Assembly: GCA_031266155.1 (NCBI GenBank)
Contig: JAISBO010000045.1
Location: 1-18,201, forward strand
Length of the DNA stretch: 18,201 nt
DNA from: Puniceicoccales bacterium
GTDB taxonomy: Bacteria > Verrucomicrobiota > Verrucomicrobiia > Opitutales > JAIRKQ01
Direction of reading: 5' to 3'
The translations under genes and the position numbers were made by a program. Of this stretch, positions 1 to 7,286 are shown piece by piece. Below the pieces are notes generated by a model. The model had not been told where the DNA came from. It searched no databases and saw only the letters and a list, made by a program, of their open reading frames with translations. Position 1 is the stretch's first letter, and each line of letters begins with the position of its first letter.

Positions 1-50
1 AAAGGACGAAACGGCTAACGGGGCTATACCTATCAGCCTAGGCTCAGGAC

Positions 51-799
51 TCATAAATTCAAATAAAAGAGGAAAGAACAGGCGATACAAATGGAAGAGA
101 AGAAGATATGGGCACAGCGGTCGTAGCGGGTGGCAATGCGACGCCAATCCTTCAATTTACCGAACATATTTTCAATTTTGTGGCGCCGTTTATACAGATC
201 TATGTCATAGGACAACTGGACTCTGCGATGACACATGGGAGGAATGCACGGCTCTATCCCGCGTTGTTTCAGTCCCTCCCGAAACCAGTCGGCATCATAT
301 CCTTTGTCGGCCAGCAGGTAATCCGCATCCGGCAGGTCTTTCAGTAGTTCTCTGGCCCCCAACTATGTCGTTAACATTCCCGGCCGTCAGGAGCAACCTC
401 ACTGGCCGCACAGAGCCATCGCAGACAACATGTAATTTACTGTCAAGCCCTCCTTTGCTTCGTCCGATCTGCCGCGGCGAAAGTCCCCTTCCTTTAAACT
501 CGCAGTCGTTCTGTGTACCTTCAAGTGGGTCGCGTCCATCATCAGAATATTCGTACCTCCCTTTGCCAGCTTTTGCAAAATTTTGGCAAACACTCCTCCC
601 TTGCTCCATCGAATAAAACGATTATAGAGCGTCTTTATAGGGACCATATTTCTTCGGTGCATTCCCACCCTTCAAACCATTGCGGAGTACGTAACACTAT
701 TCCGCTGATCACCCTTCGGTCGTCTACCCGTGGTTTCCCTCTCGTTTTCGGAAAATATTTCCATATTGGCTCAAAGGTCTTTTCTCTTATCAGTTCCAT
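51..799 (-). pseudogene. IS5-family DDE transposase, frameshifted
   Basis: A reconstruction from the minus strand starts at the ATG at 799 (MELIREKTFEPIWKYFP) and passes through VLRNGLKGG, TLYNRFIRWSKGG, MMDATHLKVHR (first catalytic D), GRSKGGLDSKLHVVCDG, LLADKGYD (second D) and HKIENMFGKLKDWRRIATRYD (catalytic E). It ends at TGA 51-53, inside the terminal repeat. Four frame changes are needed. Three look like single inserted bases: near 693-694 (between GIV and VLRN), near 633 (between KYGPYK and TLYNRF), and in the C5 run 356-360 (between NVNDI and GARELL). The fourth is a -1 shift at a canonical slippery T TTA AAG at 492-498, which may be the programmed orfA/orfB frameshift known from this group. 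With the three insertions removed and the -1 shift allowed, about 248 codons remain, which is normal for the family. As it stands the gene should not make active transposase. Confidence 0.8.
492..498 (-). promoter_or_regulatory. Candidate programmed -1 frameshift heptamer (T TTA AAG)
   Basis: In the minus-strand upstream frame the codons read AGT TTA AAG GAA. The heptamer TTTAAAG fits X XXY YYZ, and slipping by -1 moves reading into the frame that encodes RQIGRSKGGLDSKLHVV. Programmed -1 frameshifting between two transposase ORFs is known in IS5-family (IS427-group) elements. No downstream stimulator was verified. Confidence 0.5.
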
Positions 800-865
800 T
801 TCTTGGCCTTTGGCTTTCTTTTTTCCCTTCTCCTTGTCAATCCTCTTTTATGAGTCATTAGCCTA

Positions 866-978
866 GGGTATGCCGCCATGATAGGACTGCTTTGCCTCCA
901 ATCCCTCCAAGTTTCCACGTAAATTTCAAAAATTTGACCACCGGAAAATTTAAAAGAAGCTGAACACGCCGTGATCAT
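866..978 (-). pseudogene. Possible short ORF interrupted by the IS, unidentified
   Basis: Downstream of gmd a minus-strand frame is open from at least the ATG at 978 (MITACSASFKFSGGQIFE) to the IS edge. If the IS and one TA are removed, the frame continues through 38-1 without a stop (AAYPRLIGIAPLAVSSF) to the window edge. The same frame also reads open upstream, to a GTG at 1029 that overlaps the gmd 3' end. I do not recognise the protein, no clear Shine-Dalgarno sequence precedes 978, and a run this short can be open by chance. If real, it would be a gene following gmd in a sugar-nucleotide or polysaccharide cluster, broken by the insertion. Confidence 0.25.
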
Positions 979-1006
979 TGCCGAATTTAAGCATGCCAGG
1001 AGCTCA

Positions 1007-2038
1007 TCATAATACTCCTTGCTCTGCACGCACTATGTCTGCGTCGATCATCATTTTACAGAGCTCGGCGAACTTTACCTTTGGTGTCCAGCCTAGCTTT
1101 TCCTTTGCCTTGCTTGAATCACCTAGGAGCTGTTCCACCTCGGCAGGACGATAGAGCTTTGGGTTTACTCTGACAAGGATACGCCCACTTTTTTTATCCA
1201 CGCCGATCTCATGTTCCGATTCACCCTTGAATTCAATATCCCAACCGCAGGTTTTGCCCACTTCAAATATGAACTCGCGGATACTATATGTTTTGCCGGT
1301 GGAAATTACATAGGTGTCGCCCTTTTTTTGTTGAAGCATTTCCCACATGAGCTCGACGTAATCCCCCGCGAAGCCCCAGTCGCGCTTGGCATTGAGGTTC
1401 CCAAGCTCGCACGGCTCATCGATTTGGCCGAGGAATAGATGGGCGAAGTGGCTTGTGATTTTGCGGGTCACGAATTCCCTGCCGCGGAACGGGCTCTCAT
1501 GGTTGAATAAAATCCCGCTGCAGGTGTAAAGGTTAAAGCTTTCGCGGTAGTTCGTTGTCATCCAGTGTGCCATAAGCTTTGCGATCCCATAGGGGCTCCG
1601 CGGATAAAATGGTGTAGTTTCGCGTTGGGGAACTTCTTGAGCGAAGCCGAACATTTCGCTCGTACTGGCCTGGTAGAAGCGTGTTTCCGGGCTGAACTGC
1701 CGCAATGCTTCGAGTATGTAAAGCACGCCTATTCCGTCGACCTGGGTCGTATAGATTGGTTCCTCGAAAGAAAGGCCAACAAAAGACTGTGCGGCGAGAT
1801 TATAGAACTCATCTGGCTTATATTTAGTTATCGCACGGCAGATGTTCGTGAATTCGAGGAGCTCAAACTCTACCATCTCAATCTGGTTGAAGATGCCGTG
1901 TTCTTTTAGCTTTCCAAAGGTATCGGTCGCACCCCGGCGGTATGCACCGATGACCTTATACCCTTTCTCAAGCAGCATTTTTGCAAGATAGCCACCGTCT
2001 TGACCAGTGATACCCGTGATTATTGCAGTCTTTGTCAT
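1007..2038 (-). CDS. gmd: GDP-mannose 4,6-dehydratase
   Basis: This 343-residue short-chain dehydratase converts GDP-D-mannose to GDP-4-keto-6-deoxy-D-mannose, the branch point for GDP-fucose, GDP-rhamnose and related sugars of capsule or LPS; it is cytosolic. The NAD(P)-binding motif GITGQDG is at residues 9-15. The catalytic region STSEMFG (125-131; T126 and E128) and the YxxxK pair Y150/K154 (SPYGIAKLMAHW) are intact. NHESPFRGREFVTRKI is a signature stretch of GMD that sets it apart from other SDR epimerases. The length is near the usual 345-375. The ATG at 2036-2038 is preceded by GGAG (minus strand, 2046-2049) at 7 bases. The next partner (for example fcl) is not seen; an IS lies 139 bases downstream. 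Confidence 0.96.
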   Translation of the reverse strand: MTKTAIITGITGQDGGYLAKMLLEKGYKVIGAYRRGATDTFGKLKEHGIFNQIEMVEFELLEFTNICRAITKYKPDEFYNLAAQSFVGLSFEEPIYTTQVDGIGVLYILEALRQFSPETRFYQASTSEMFGFAQEVPQRETTPFYPRSPYGIAKLMAHWMTTNYRESFNLYTCSGILFNHESPFRGREFVTRKITSHFAHLFLGQIDEPCELGNLNAKRDWGFAGDYVELMWEMLQQKKGDTYVISTGKTYSIREFIFEVGKTCGWDIEFKGESEHEIGVDKKSGRILVRVNPKLYRPAEVEQLLGDSSKAKEKLGWTPKVKFAELCKMMIDADIVRAEQGVL

Positions 2039-2399
2039 TGAAATACTCCATAGTCCTTAAACGACCAAAAGAAGGTGCCTAAGGAAATTGAAAATGTTTA
2101 AACCATTCCTTAAAAATATTTAAGAAACTTATAAAGTCTCAAGCGAAGATTATCATGGCGCTTAGAAATGCAAGAAAAATTTTTGACACAAATTGCATCT
2201 TAAATATTTGGAAATTCGGGAAAAACAGCATGTACTGTGGCTGTCATCGAATTTATATGCGTTTTACTTTGTTTATTTTTTGAAAAAAGATTTTTGTCCA
2301 TGAATTGGTGTTGTTTTTGGGTGAATATTGGGCGAATGAATCTTTCCTGGTGTCTCGCTTTGGAACTCCTCTGTTGTTCGCAAGGCTTGTATTTATCGG
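2039..2399. other. Intergenic region between gmd and tRNA-Leu
   Basis: This is 361 AT-rich bases without a supported gene. Reading toward gmd it holds the GGAG ribosome-binding site (2046-2049) and an AT-rich palindrome CTTAAAAATATTTAAG near 2109-2124 that could be an operator or just low complexity. A TTGAGA element on the minus strand near 2140 is a weak -35 candidate for gmd. No convincing terminator hairpin follows the tRNA. Small open frames antisense to the tRNA end here and are treated as spurious. Confidence 0.5.
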
Positions 2400-2485
2400 T
2401 GGTGCTCGGGGCGGGACTCGAACCCGCACGTCTTTACAGACAAAGGATTTTAAGTCCTCAGCGTCTACCATTCCGCCACCTGAGC
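2400..2485 (-). tRNA. tRNA-Leu (anticodon UAA)
   Basis: The minus strand folds as a class II tRNA. The acceptor GCTCAGG (2485-2479) pairs with CCCGAGC (2410-2404), followed by ACCA at 2403-2400, so the CCA end is encoded. The D-arm contains GGCGGAATGGTAGACGC. The anticodon loop is CTTAAAA with anticodon TAA in a GAGGA/TCCTT stem. There is a long variable arm (GTCT..AGAC), and the T-arm is GCGGG-TTCGAGT-CCCGC. The long variable arm and the anticodon identify leucine. One A-C mismatch is present at acceptor position 5-68. Confidence 0.96.
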
Positions 2486-2751
2486 AGAGAAAAATAAACT
2501 CTTGTTGGTTTATGAGATAAATCAATATTTTTCTGAAAAAAATGAAGGATTGCCCATGGGCTATAAATCCTCCCCATGCGGAATGCTGCAAACGTGGGAA
2601 AATTTATGGGAGTAAAAGTTGCTAAAAGTTTTTGGAAACTGGCATAGGATTCATGGGCAAATGAATGGATGGAATGAGCTCGGAATGCTTTTGTGGAATT
2701 TTTCTGCTCCGATGGGCTGAGAGTTCTCTTCGGAGAGGACCATTTTATTTG
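2486..2751. other. Intergenic region upstream of tRNA-Leu and of the DUF805 gene
   Basis: The start of tRNA-Leu (minus) and the DUF805 gene (plus) diverge from here. The minus-strand sequence just upstream of the tRNA is AT-rich and contains TTGATT near 2520, but no well-spaced -10 is clear. An in-frame ATG at 2665 extends the DUF805 reading frame upstream; I reject it as the start because the best promoter lies downstream of it. Confidence 0.4.
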
Positions 2752-2782
2752 TTGACAGTTTGTAAAATTTACTTTCTATTAA
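2752..2782 (+). promoter_or_regulatory. Candidate sigma-70 promoter for the DUF805 gene
   Basis: A perfect -35 TTGACA (2752-2757) is followed, after 18 to 19 bases, by CTATTA or TATTAA (2776-2782). The spacing is slightly long. Transcription would begin near 2789, about 38 bases before the ATG at 2827. Confidence 0.45.
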
Positions 2783-2826
2783 AGTTTACCCTCTTTAGAA
2801 AGACTTCCGTTCGGAAAATTCATACT

Positions 2827-3309
2827 ATGAAAGTTAGAGAATTGCTATCCTCTCGGGGACGAATTGGCCGTTTATGCTACTTGGGCCTAACCATCCTGGT
2901 GGGGGTGACTTTTGAACTTGGATCCGTGTTGATACCGCTATTGGTCTCGGTTGTGAAACCGGATTGGTCCTTTGCGGGATCAGTCTGTCTGGTAGTCTCC
3001 CTTGCGTTCTTTTGCATCTATCTGGGTTTTATACTTATAGTAAAGCGGCTACACGACGTAAATATATCCGGTTGGTATTGTTTTTTTACCAATTTCAGTT
3101 TCATGTTGGGGATACTTGCGAATGAATTTGTGAGATCGCATTCGCTGCCGATTGTGTGGACGTGTGTAGCAGTAGCACTGCTTCTCATTAGCCTACTCGT
3201 CGGGTTTGTGCTTAATATCATGCTCGTTTTTAGGCCAGGGACTAAGGGGCCGAACAGATTTGGGGAGCGAGCAAGCACCTTTCGTGAGTTATTTCGCAAA
3301 CCCGTTTAG
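2827..3309 (+). CDS. DUF805 family membrane protein
   Basis: This 160-residue integral membrane protein has the DUF805 signatures: an N-terminal GRIGRLCYL (11-19, the family's 'GR..R..YW' type start), RLHDVNISGWY (74-84) at the end of the second membrane segment, and RPGTKGPNRFG (136-146) before a short basic tail. Hydrophobic segments lie at about 18-42, 49-71, 85-98 and 109-135. The family is widespread in bacteria with no established biochemical role. I chose the ATG at 2827 because the family start aligns there and a TTGACA promoter lies at 2752. The frame is open back to 2665, but that extension looks non-family. It stands alone between a tRNA and a gene-poor stretch, and is probably monocistronic. 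Confidence 0.85.
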   Translation: MKVRELLSSRGRIGRLCYLGLTILVGVTFELGSVLIPLLVSVVKPDWSFAGSVCLVVSLAFFCIYLGFILIVKRLHDVNISGWYCFFTNFSFMLGILANEFVRSHSLPIVWTCVAVALLLISLLVGFVLNIMLVFRPGTKGPNRFGERASTFRELFRKPV

Positions 3310-3345
3310 CGGAAGGGTCGCCTTTTGCCGCATGTAAATTTTCAT
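3309..3345 (+). terminator. Possible terminator after the DUF805 gene
   Basis: An imperfect hairpin starts at the stop codon. GCGG (3309-3312) pairs with CCGC (3328-3331), and AAGG (3313-3316) with CCTT (3321-3324), leaving TTG bulged on the 3' side. It is followed by an AT-rich stretch with T runs, though not an immediate U-tract, so the call is tentative. Confidence 0.35.
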
Positions 3346-3616
3346 TTTTTGGTAGCCTAGGCTCAGGATTCATAGCAGGCACTTGTTTTTTTCTATTTTC
3401 TAGAAAGAATATTCAATGCCTCCGGCAAGGCTGTGGATTGTTTTGTGGGTATGTAAACGGAGTTTGGAAACGCTCAAATCTATGTTTGATTTAATTAGGA
3501 AAAGTATATATATTTCTATCCTTTCTGAACGCCAATCCCTCTTGGATCCTAAGCTCAGCACATTTTAGATGATCTTTAAAATTTTTAAGCCAAAGTGGGA
3601 CGATGAAAAAAACCAT
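3332..3616. other. Gene-less stretch between convergent DUF805 and holA genes
   Basis: No supported gene is seen. It contains a solitary copy of the IS end (3354-3374, listed separately), an AT-rich imperfect palindrome CTTTAAAATTTTTAAG at 3574-3589, and a weak partial look-alike of the IS end near 3547 (CCTAAGCTCAGCAC). It may be a decayed insertion site. Confidence 0.4.
3354..3374 (+). repeat. Solitary IS terminal repeat, matching the left end of the 41-863 IS
   Basis: AGCCTAGGCTCAGGATTCAT and the following A match positions 35-55 with one mismatch (T for C). The similarity stops just after CATA. No second, inverted end or transposase fragment was found nearby, so this looks like a scar or a shared target sequence rather than a full element. 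Confidence 0.6.
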
Positions 3617-4675
3617 TCATAGCCCGCATGCGAATTTCACGGCTAAGCCTTTTATGATAGATTTTTGCTCCTGGTAATGCTGCGTGATTTCCTCAAAGGC
3701 CGATGAAAACAACGCTTGGAAACCTAGCAATTTGGACAGCTTATATTGCAAGACCAATGGAACTAGTTTGGAAAGATACCACGTGTTTTGAGAGAAGACA
3801 TTAAACGTGGTTTTAGAAAGGTTTTCCATGTGGAAAAATTTTGAAGCATGAATAAAGTCGTTTTTGGAAAAGTTATGGCCTATAACCTTTAGATGCCCTA
3901 GGTCCATCAATGTTCGCAGCTGGATCAATGTTCTATTTCTCGATTGCAGGGCGGAAAGCAGTGCCCTAGCGTCGGTGTTATGGAAAAAGTATCTATCTAT
4001 GGATCTGAATGTCTCTTCCAGGTCATTTTCGAAAAACTTCTCCATTGGTTCGAAAAAATTTCCGGTGTCATAGTCATCGGTCAATGATAAAACGTCGTCC
4101 CGGCATATGGTATTCTTTCGACCAAAAGCATGGGCCGATAGTTTGTTAATTTCCTGTTCCCATAGCCTTGCATTATTTCCACACTTTGACTGCAATAGCT
4201 GAACAGCATCAGGGTCTATGGCCATTCCGTTGTCATTGGCAAACTGTTCGATGGTATTTGCCCCGGCATCGGAGTCGCTATCAATGTTTTCAACGGCAGC
4301 CAATTGGGTCAGATCTTTAAAAATTTTCGTTCGCCTATCAACCTTGGCCGTAGAAATTACCACCCTTTTATCACAGGCAAATTTTATACTTTCAAAAAGT
4401 AAAAGGACAAGGTCTTTTTGGTCAGTTGACAGGGAAGATTCTCCCAGGAAATAGGCAGTGCGCAGCCACACCGTTTGGTTTTCGGGAAATAAAGATAGAG
4501 TATCTAGGAAGGAAATAGCATTGCCAATGTCCCTGGAGAGATCATTGGCCTCATCGAATGTAAAAATTTCACCTTGGCCACCGCATAGGGAGTTAAATAT
4601 AACACGAGCGCGACGATCCACTAGGAAATCGTCGCTACCATAAACAAAAGTCACGCTTTTGTTGTTGTTTTGCAT
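3617..4675 (-). CDS. holA: DNA polymerase III subunit delta
   Basis: This 352-residue protein is the delta subunit of the clamp loader, which opens the beta sliding clamp and loads it at primed sites. The N-terminal VTFVYGSDDFLVDRRA (8-23) corresponds to the family's 'ly.l.GeD.fl....' start. The middle (about residues 90-145) has the AAA+-like fold with VVISTAKVDRRTKIFKDL. The region ANTIEQFANDNGMAIDPDAV and the following helices, ending in YKLSKLLGFQ, match the delta lid and collar domains. The length is typical (about 340). Sequence conservation in holA is low, so the call rests on overall pattern and on the ebfC neighbour. The ATG overlaps the ebfC stop by one base (TAATG), so translation is probably coupled. 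Confidence 0.85.
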   Translation of the reverse strand: MQNNNKSVTFVYGSDDFLVDRRARVIFNSLCGGQGEIFTFDEANDLSRDIGNAISFLDTLSLFPENQTVWLRTAYFLGESSLSTDQKDLVLLLFESIKFACDKRVVISTAKVDRRTKIFKDLTQLAAVENIDSDSDAGANTIEQFANDNGMAIDPDAVQLLQSKCGNNARLWEQEINKLSAHAFGRKNTICRDDVLSLTDDYDTGNFFEPMEKFFENDLEETFRSIDRYFFHNTDARALLSALQSRNRTLIQLRTLMDLGHLKVIGHNFSKNDFIHASKFFHMENLSKTTFNVFSQNTWYLSKLVPLVLQYKLSKLLGFQALFSSAFEEITQHYQEQKSIIKGLAVKFACGL

Positions 4676-4956
4676 TATTTGCTGATTTCACGTAGTTCTG
4701 CCGGCGTAATATCATTCATCTTTTTCGTAATGAATGCTTTTATCTTGGCATTTGCTCCATTAATTGCTTTTTCCACGACATTGGCTGGGGTTCCATTTGC
4801 GAACTGCAAGTTTTTGATCAAACCATCTCCTTGAACTTCTACATGTACACCACCTTCGTCGTATTTTTCAGTGTATGAACCCAATTCCTTTTGCATGGCT
4901 TCCATACCATCCTTCATTTGAGTCATGCTTTTCAGCAACTTTTCCATGTCTTCCAT
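4675..4956 (-). CDS. ebfC: YbaB/EbfC family nucleoid-associated protein
   Basis: This small 93-residue protein has the YbaB layout: a charged Met-rich helix (MEKLLKSMTQMKDGMEAMQ), then a beta region with VHVEVQGDGLIKNLQF, then a C-terminal helix (VVEKAINGANAKIKAFITKKM) and an ELREI tail. Family members form tweezer-like dimers that bind DNA and help organise the nucleoid. The usual partner is dnaX-recR; here it sits directly before another clamp-loader gene, holA, with a one-base overlap. The start ATG (4954-4956) lies 2 bases after the DUF502 stop, with AAAGGAT just upstream as ribosome-binding site. Confidence 0.9.
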   Translation of the reverse strand: MEDMEKLLKSMTQMKDGMEAMQKELGSYTEKYDEGGVHVEVQGDGLIKNLQFANGTPANVVEKAINGANAKIKAFITKKMNDITPAELREISK

Positions 4957-4958
4957 CT

Positions 4959-5609
4959 TTATCCTTTCGTTATTTTTTTATGTGGTGGAGTAATAATTCC
5001 ACCGGAAATTATAAGCTTCATCCCGTCGGCTACGGACATTTTAAGTTCAGCGACATTTCTTTTTGGGATGACCAGCAGGAAACCACTGGTGGGGTTTGGC
5101 GTTGTCGGAACAAACACATTGACAACCGGCTCTCCTATTTTATCCGATACTTCCCCTTCAAATTTACTGGCCAAAAATCCTACGGCATAGCTCCCTTCCT
5201 TGGGATATTCGACGAGCACAGTCTTACTGAAAGCTGCGTCGCGATTTGCTCCAAACGTGTTGATTACCTGTTTGACCGTCTTATAGATCGTATTAACAAG
5301 AGGGACATGGTTTATGAGTTTTTCTGTTAAACCTATGATAAATTTTCCGAGAAATAATTTCGATAGAAATCCGACAAACACTATGATAATGGTTACCAAA
5401 CAAATGGAAACAGCATTTATTACAAAGTACATGGCGGATGTGTTGCGAATGCTAACATCCATCCAACAGAACAACACCCTGCTGGCTGGAGCTCCGACGT
5501 AACGCAACATTAAATCTATGAAAAATAGCGTTACTCCAATGGGAAGAATCAGGACAATGCCAGTAATAAAAGACTTTCTAAGCGAAGCTAACATTAAAAT
5601 ACGAAACAT
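4959..5609 (-). CDS. DUF502 family membrane protein
   Basis: This is a protein of about 216 residues with two membrane segments (about 14-36 and 61-86) followed by a soluble domain. Hallmarks of DUF502 are visible: VPLVNTIYKTVKQV (102-115), VFVPTTPNPTSGFLLV (166-181), and KLIISGG near the C-terminus (198-204). Homologues occur in bacteria, chloroplasts and plants (LIKE-COV proteins); the biochemical role is unknown. The start is uncertain: ATG 5609, GTG 5612 and an internal ATG 5594 (MLASLRKS) are all possible, and none has a good Shine-Dalgarno. It is the first gene of a tight minus-strand cluster with ebfC and holA. Confidence 0.88.
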   Translation of the reverse strand: MFRILMLASLRKSFITGIVLILPIGVTLFFIDLMLRYVGAPASRVLFCWMDVSIRNTSAMYFVINAVSICLVTIIIVFVGFLSKLFLGKFIIGLTEKLINHVPLVNTIYKTVKQVINTFGANRDAAFSKTVLVEYPKEGSYAVGFLASKFEGEVSDKIGEPVVNVFVPTTPNPTSGFLLVIPKRNVAELKMSVADGMKLIISGGIITPPHKKITKG

Positions 5610-5612
5610 CAC

Positions 5613-5892
5613 GATATAAATGTTGCGAAGGTTGGCAACTGCAAAAAAGAAATTTTTATAAAATCATTTTAGGTGCGGTCGTTGATGGGCCATGTCCATG
5701 ACCTTTGATGCCCGGGATCTACAAGATTACTATTCAAAAGATCGGTTGTTCTTTTTTTTAAACGGGAAAACTTTTATTTCATGAAACTTTGAAAGGAACA
5801 AGGAAAAAACATTCGTTTTGTCGTCGAAGAAATAATTGCTCTTTCAAGTTAACGCTTGATGGAAATGTGGGATTTTATACTTTGAAATAAAA
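5613..5892. other. Divergent intergenic region (DUF502 gene / M20 peptidase)
   Basis: This is 280 bases without a gene. Toward the peptidase, a TATACT -10-like element (5876-5881) lies only 11 bases before the ATG. Toward the DUF502 gene, TTTATAT lies a few bases before the start, with TTGCAG about 18 bases upstream. Both genes would then have very short leaders and lack a Shine-Dalgarno sequence. Confidence 0.35.
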
Positions 5893-7233
5893 ATGGACCT
5901 AAAAAAATTTTTGGCAGACTATGTTACATGGCAAAGTGTGTCATCGGACCCCACATCGGAAAGTGGAATGGCAGGTGCCCGCAAATATTTGACAGAATTT
6001 TTTAAGGGTTTGGTAATCAAAGTTAGGGAAGTAAAATTTGGGAAACATGCCGCCATTTTTGCCCAAACGGACCAAAGGCCCGACAAACCAACTATTTTAG
6101 TCTATGGACACTACGATGTTCAACCGGCGGATGATGTGGAACTATGGACGAGCGATCCCTTTGTTTTAACCGAAAGGGGTGGCCGTTGGTATGCGAGAGG
6201 GGCATCGGATAACAAAGGCTGCCATTCCGCAGTTCTGATGGCGATTCATGATTTGATGACTACAAAACGGGAATTGCCGGTTAACTTAAAGTTCATCCTG
6301 GAGGGGGAAGAAGAAATTGGTAGCTGCAGCATGCCACAACTTCTGCACGGCATGCGAGATGAATTGGCTGCCGATTTTGCCCTTGTCGTAGATACTTGTT
6401 CGTTGGACAAGGAAAATATTGTCATCACAACGGGGTTACGGGGAATAGTTGGCTGTGAAGTAAAACTAAAAGGGCAGGACAATGATTTGCATTCCGGATA
6501 CGGCGGATGTCTATTAAATCCCATAGGGGCTCTCGTTGATCTTTGTTCGGCCTTGCATACTCCTGAAGGGCTTGTCAACATCCCTGGCTTTTACGATGAA
6601 GTTGTCCCTCCCCATGATTGGGAGCGGGAACAAATGAGACGTTTGCCGATGCTGGATGATGAGCTCCAAGAAAACCTCGGTATAAAATATTTCAAACTTC
6701 CCAACGGTGATTTTTCTGCCTCCGAAACCATACGATTTTTGCCAACGCTGGAATTCAATGGTATTAAAGGAGGATTTCAGGGGACGGGCATAAAAACGAT
6801 AATTCCAAGTTGCGCTTCCGTCAAAATATCCTGCCGCTTGGTTCCCGATCAAAATGCCGAAAAGATCAAAAATTTATTGGCCGAGACAATTACCAACCTT
6901 TGTCCCAGGGAAATGTCATTGGAAATGAAATTTGAACAGGCTTCGAACCCATATTTATTCGATGTGCACAATGGCAAGAATGAAACACTTTCCAGGGCGA
7001 TAAAAATCGCCGAAGAAGGTATTCAATCTATATTCGGCAACCCTCCGCTTTATTTACGAGAAGGTGGGAGTATAGGATTGGTTTCCATGCTGAAGGAAAT
7101 ATTAGGCATCGATTCCCTACTTATCGGGCTATCTACGGCCAAAGATAATATCCATGCCCCCGATGAAAGTGTGGAAATTGCAATGTTGGAAAGAGGGAGG
7201 AAATTTTTTAGGGAATTTTTTTCCGAATTCTGA
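5893..7233 (+). CDS. M20 family metallopeptidase (dipeptidase)
   Basis: This 446-residue cytosolic di-zinc peptidase of the M20/ArgE-DapE-CPG2 clan is closest to the 'dipeptidase' or carnosinase-like branch. The metal-binding motif VYGHYDVQP (H73, D75) is followed by GASDNKG (D106, the bridging ligand), EGEEEIGS with E139/E140 (general base and ligand), D167 (VVDTCS), and H421 in DNIHAPDE. H200 in DNDLHSGYGG starts the lid or dimerisation domain (about 190-310). All ligands are present, so the enzyme should be active. The exact substrate cannot be told. The ATG at 5893 has no visible Shine-Dalgarno. mrdA follows within about 50 bases on the same strand, suggesting co-transcription and possibly a role in peptide recycling. 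Confidence 0.92.
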   Translation: MDLKKFLADYVTWQSVSSDPTSESGMAGARKYLTEFFKGLVIKVREVKFGKHAAIFAQTDQRPDKPTILVYGHYDVQPADDVELWTSDPFVLTERGGRWYARGASDNKGCHSAVLMAIHDLMTTKRELPVNLKFILEGEEEIGSCSMPQLLHGMRDELAADFALVVDTCSLDKENIVITTGLRGIVGCEVKLKGQDNDLHSGYGGCLLNPIGALVDLCSALHTPEGLVNIPGFYDEVVPPHDWEREQMRRLPMLDDELQENLGIKYFKLPNGDFSASETIRFLPTLEFNGIKGGFQGTGIKTIIPSCASVKISCRLVPDQNAEKIKNLLAETITNLCPREMSLEMKFEQASNPYLFDVHNGKNETLSRAIKIAEEGIQSIFGNPPLYLREGGSIGLVSMLKEILGIDSLLIGLSTAKDNIHAPDESVEIAMLERGRKFFREFFSEF

Positions 7234-7286
7234 AATTGAAAGGCATGCGGACCATTACCCATTTTCACAGGTTGAGGAGCAATCGC

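Larger units (their letters stand above)
41..863 (-). mobile_element. IS5-family (IS427-like) insertion sequence, about 823 bp
   Basis: The two ends form imperfect inverted repeats: GGCTCAGGACTCATAAA at 41-57, and at the other end (863 read backwards) GGCTAATGACTCATAAA, 15 of 17 matching. Both ends abut a TA dinucleotide (39-40 and 864-865), which fits a 2-bp TA duplication. The length and the DDE transposase with a split reading frame are typical of the IS427 group of the IS5 family (family knowledge). The transposase lies on the minus strand and nearly fills the element. The exact boundary is uncertain by a base or two because CCTAGG occurs at both ends. Confidence 0.85.

Noticed and set aside
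2237..2520. Plus-strand open frames across the tRNA (one containing GGTRTRTS)
   Set aside because: They are antisense to tRNA-Leu; GGTRTRTS-type peptides are the well-known artefact of translating the reverse complement of a tRNA.
2665..2826. N-terminal extension of the DUF805 protein from an ATG at 2665
   Set aside because: The TTGACA promoter candidate at 2752 lies inside it, the extra 54 residues do not fit the family, and the family start aligns at 2827.
3354..3560. A miniature inverted-repeat element (MITE) between 3354 and about 3560
   Set aside because: The second sequence (CCTAAGCTCAGCAC at 3547) is in direct, not inverted, orientation and matches only 12 of 14 bases, so there is no element structure.
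4875..5330. 151-codon plus-strand frame
   Set aside because: It is antisense to ebfC and the DUF502 gene, whose minus-strand proteins show clear family motifs.
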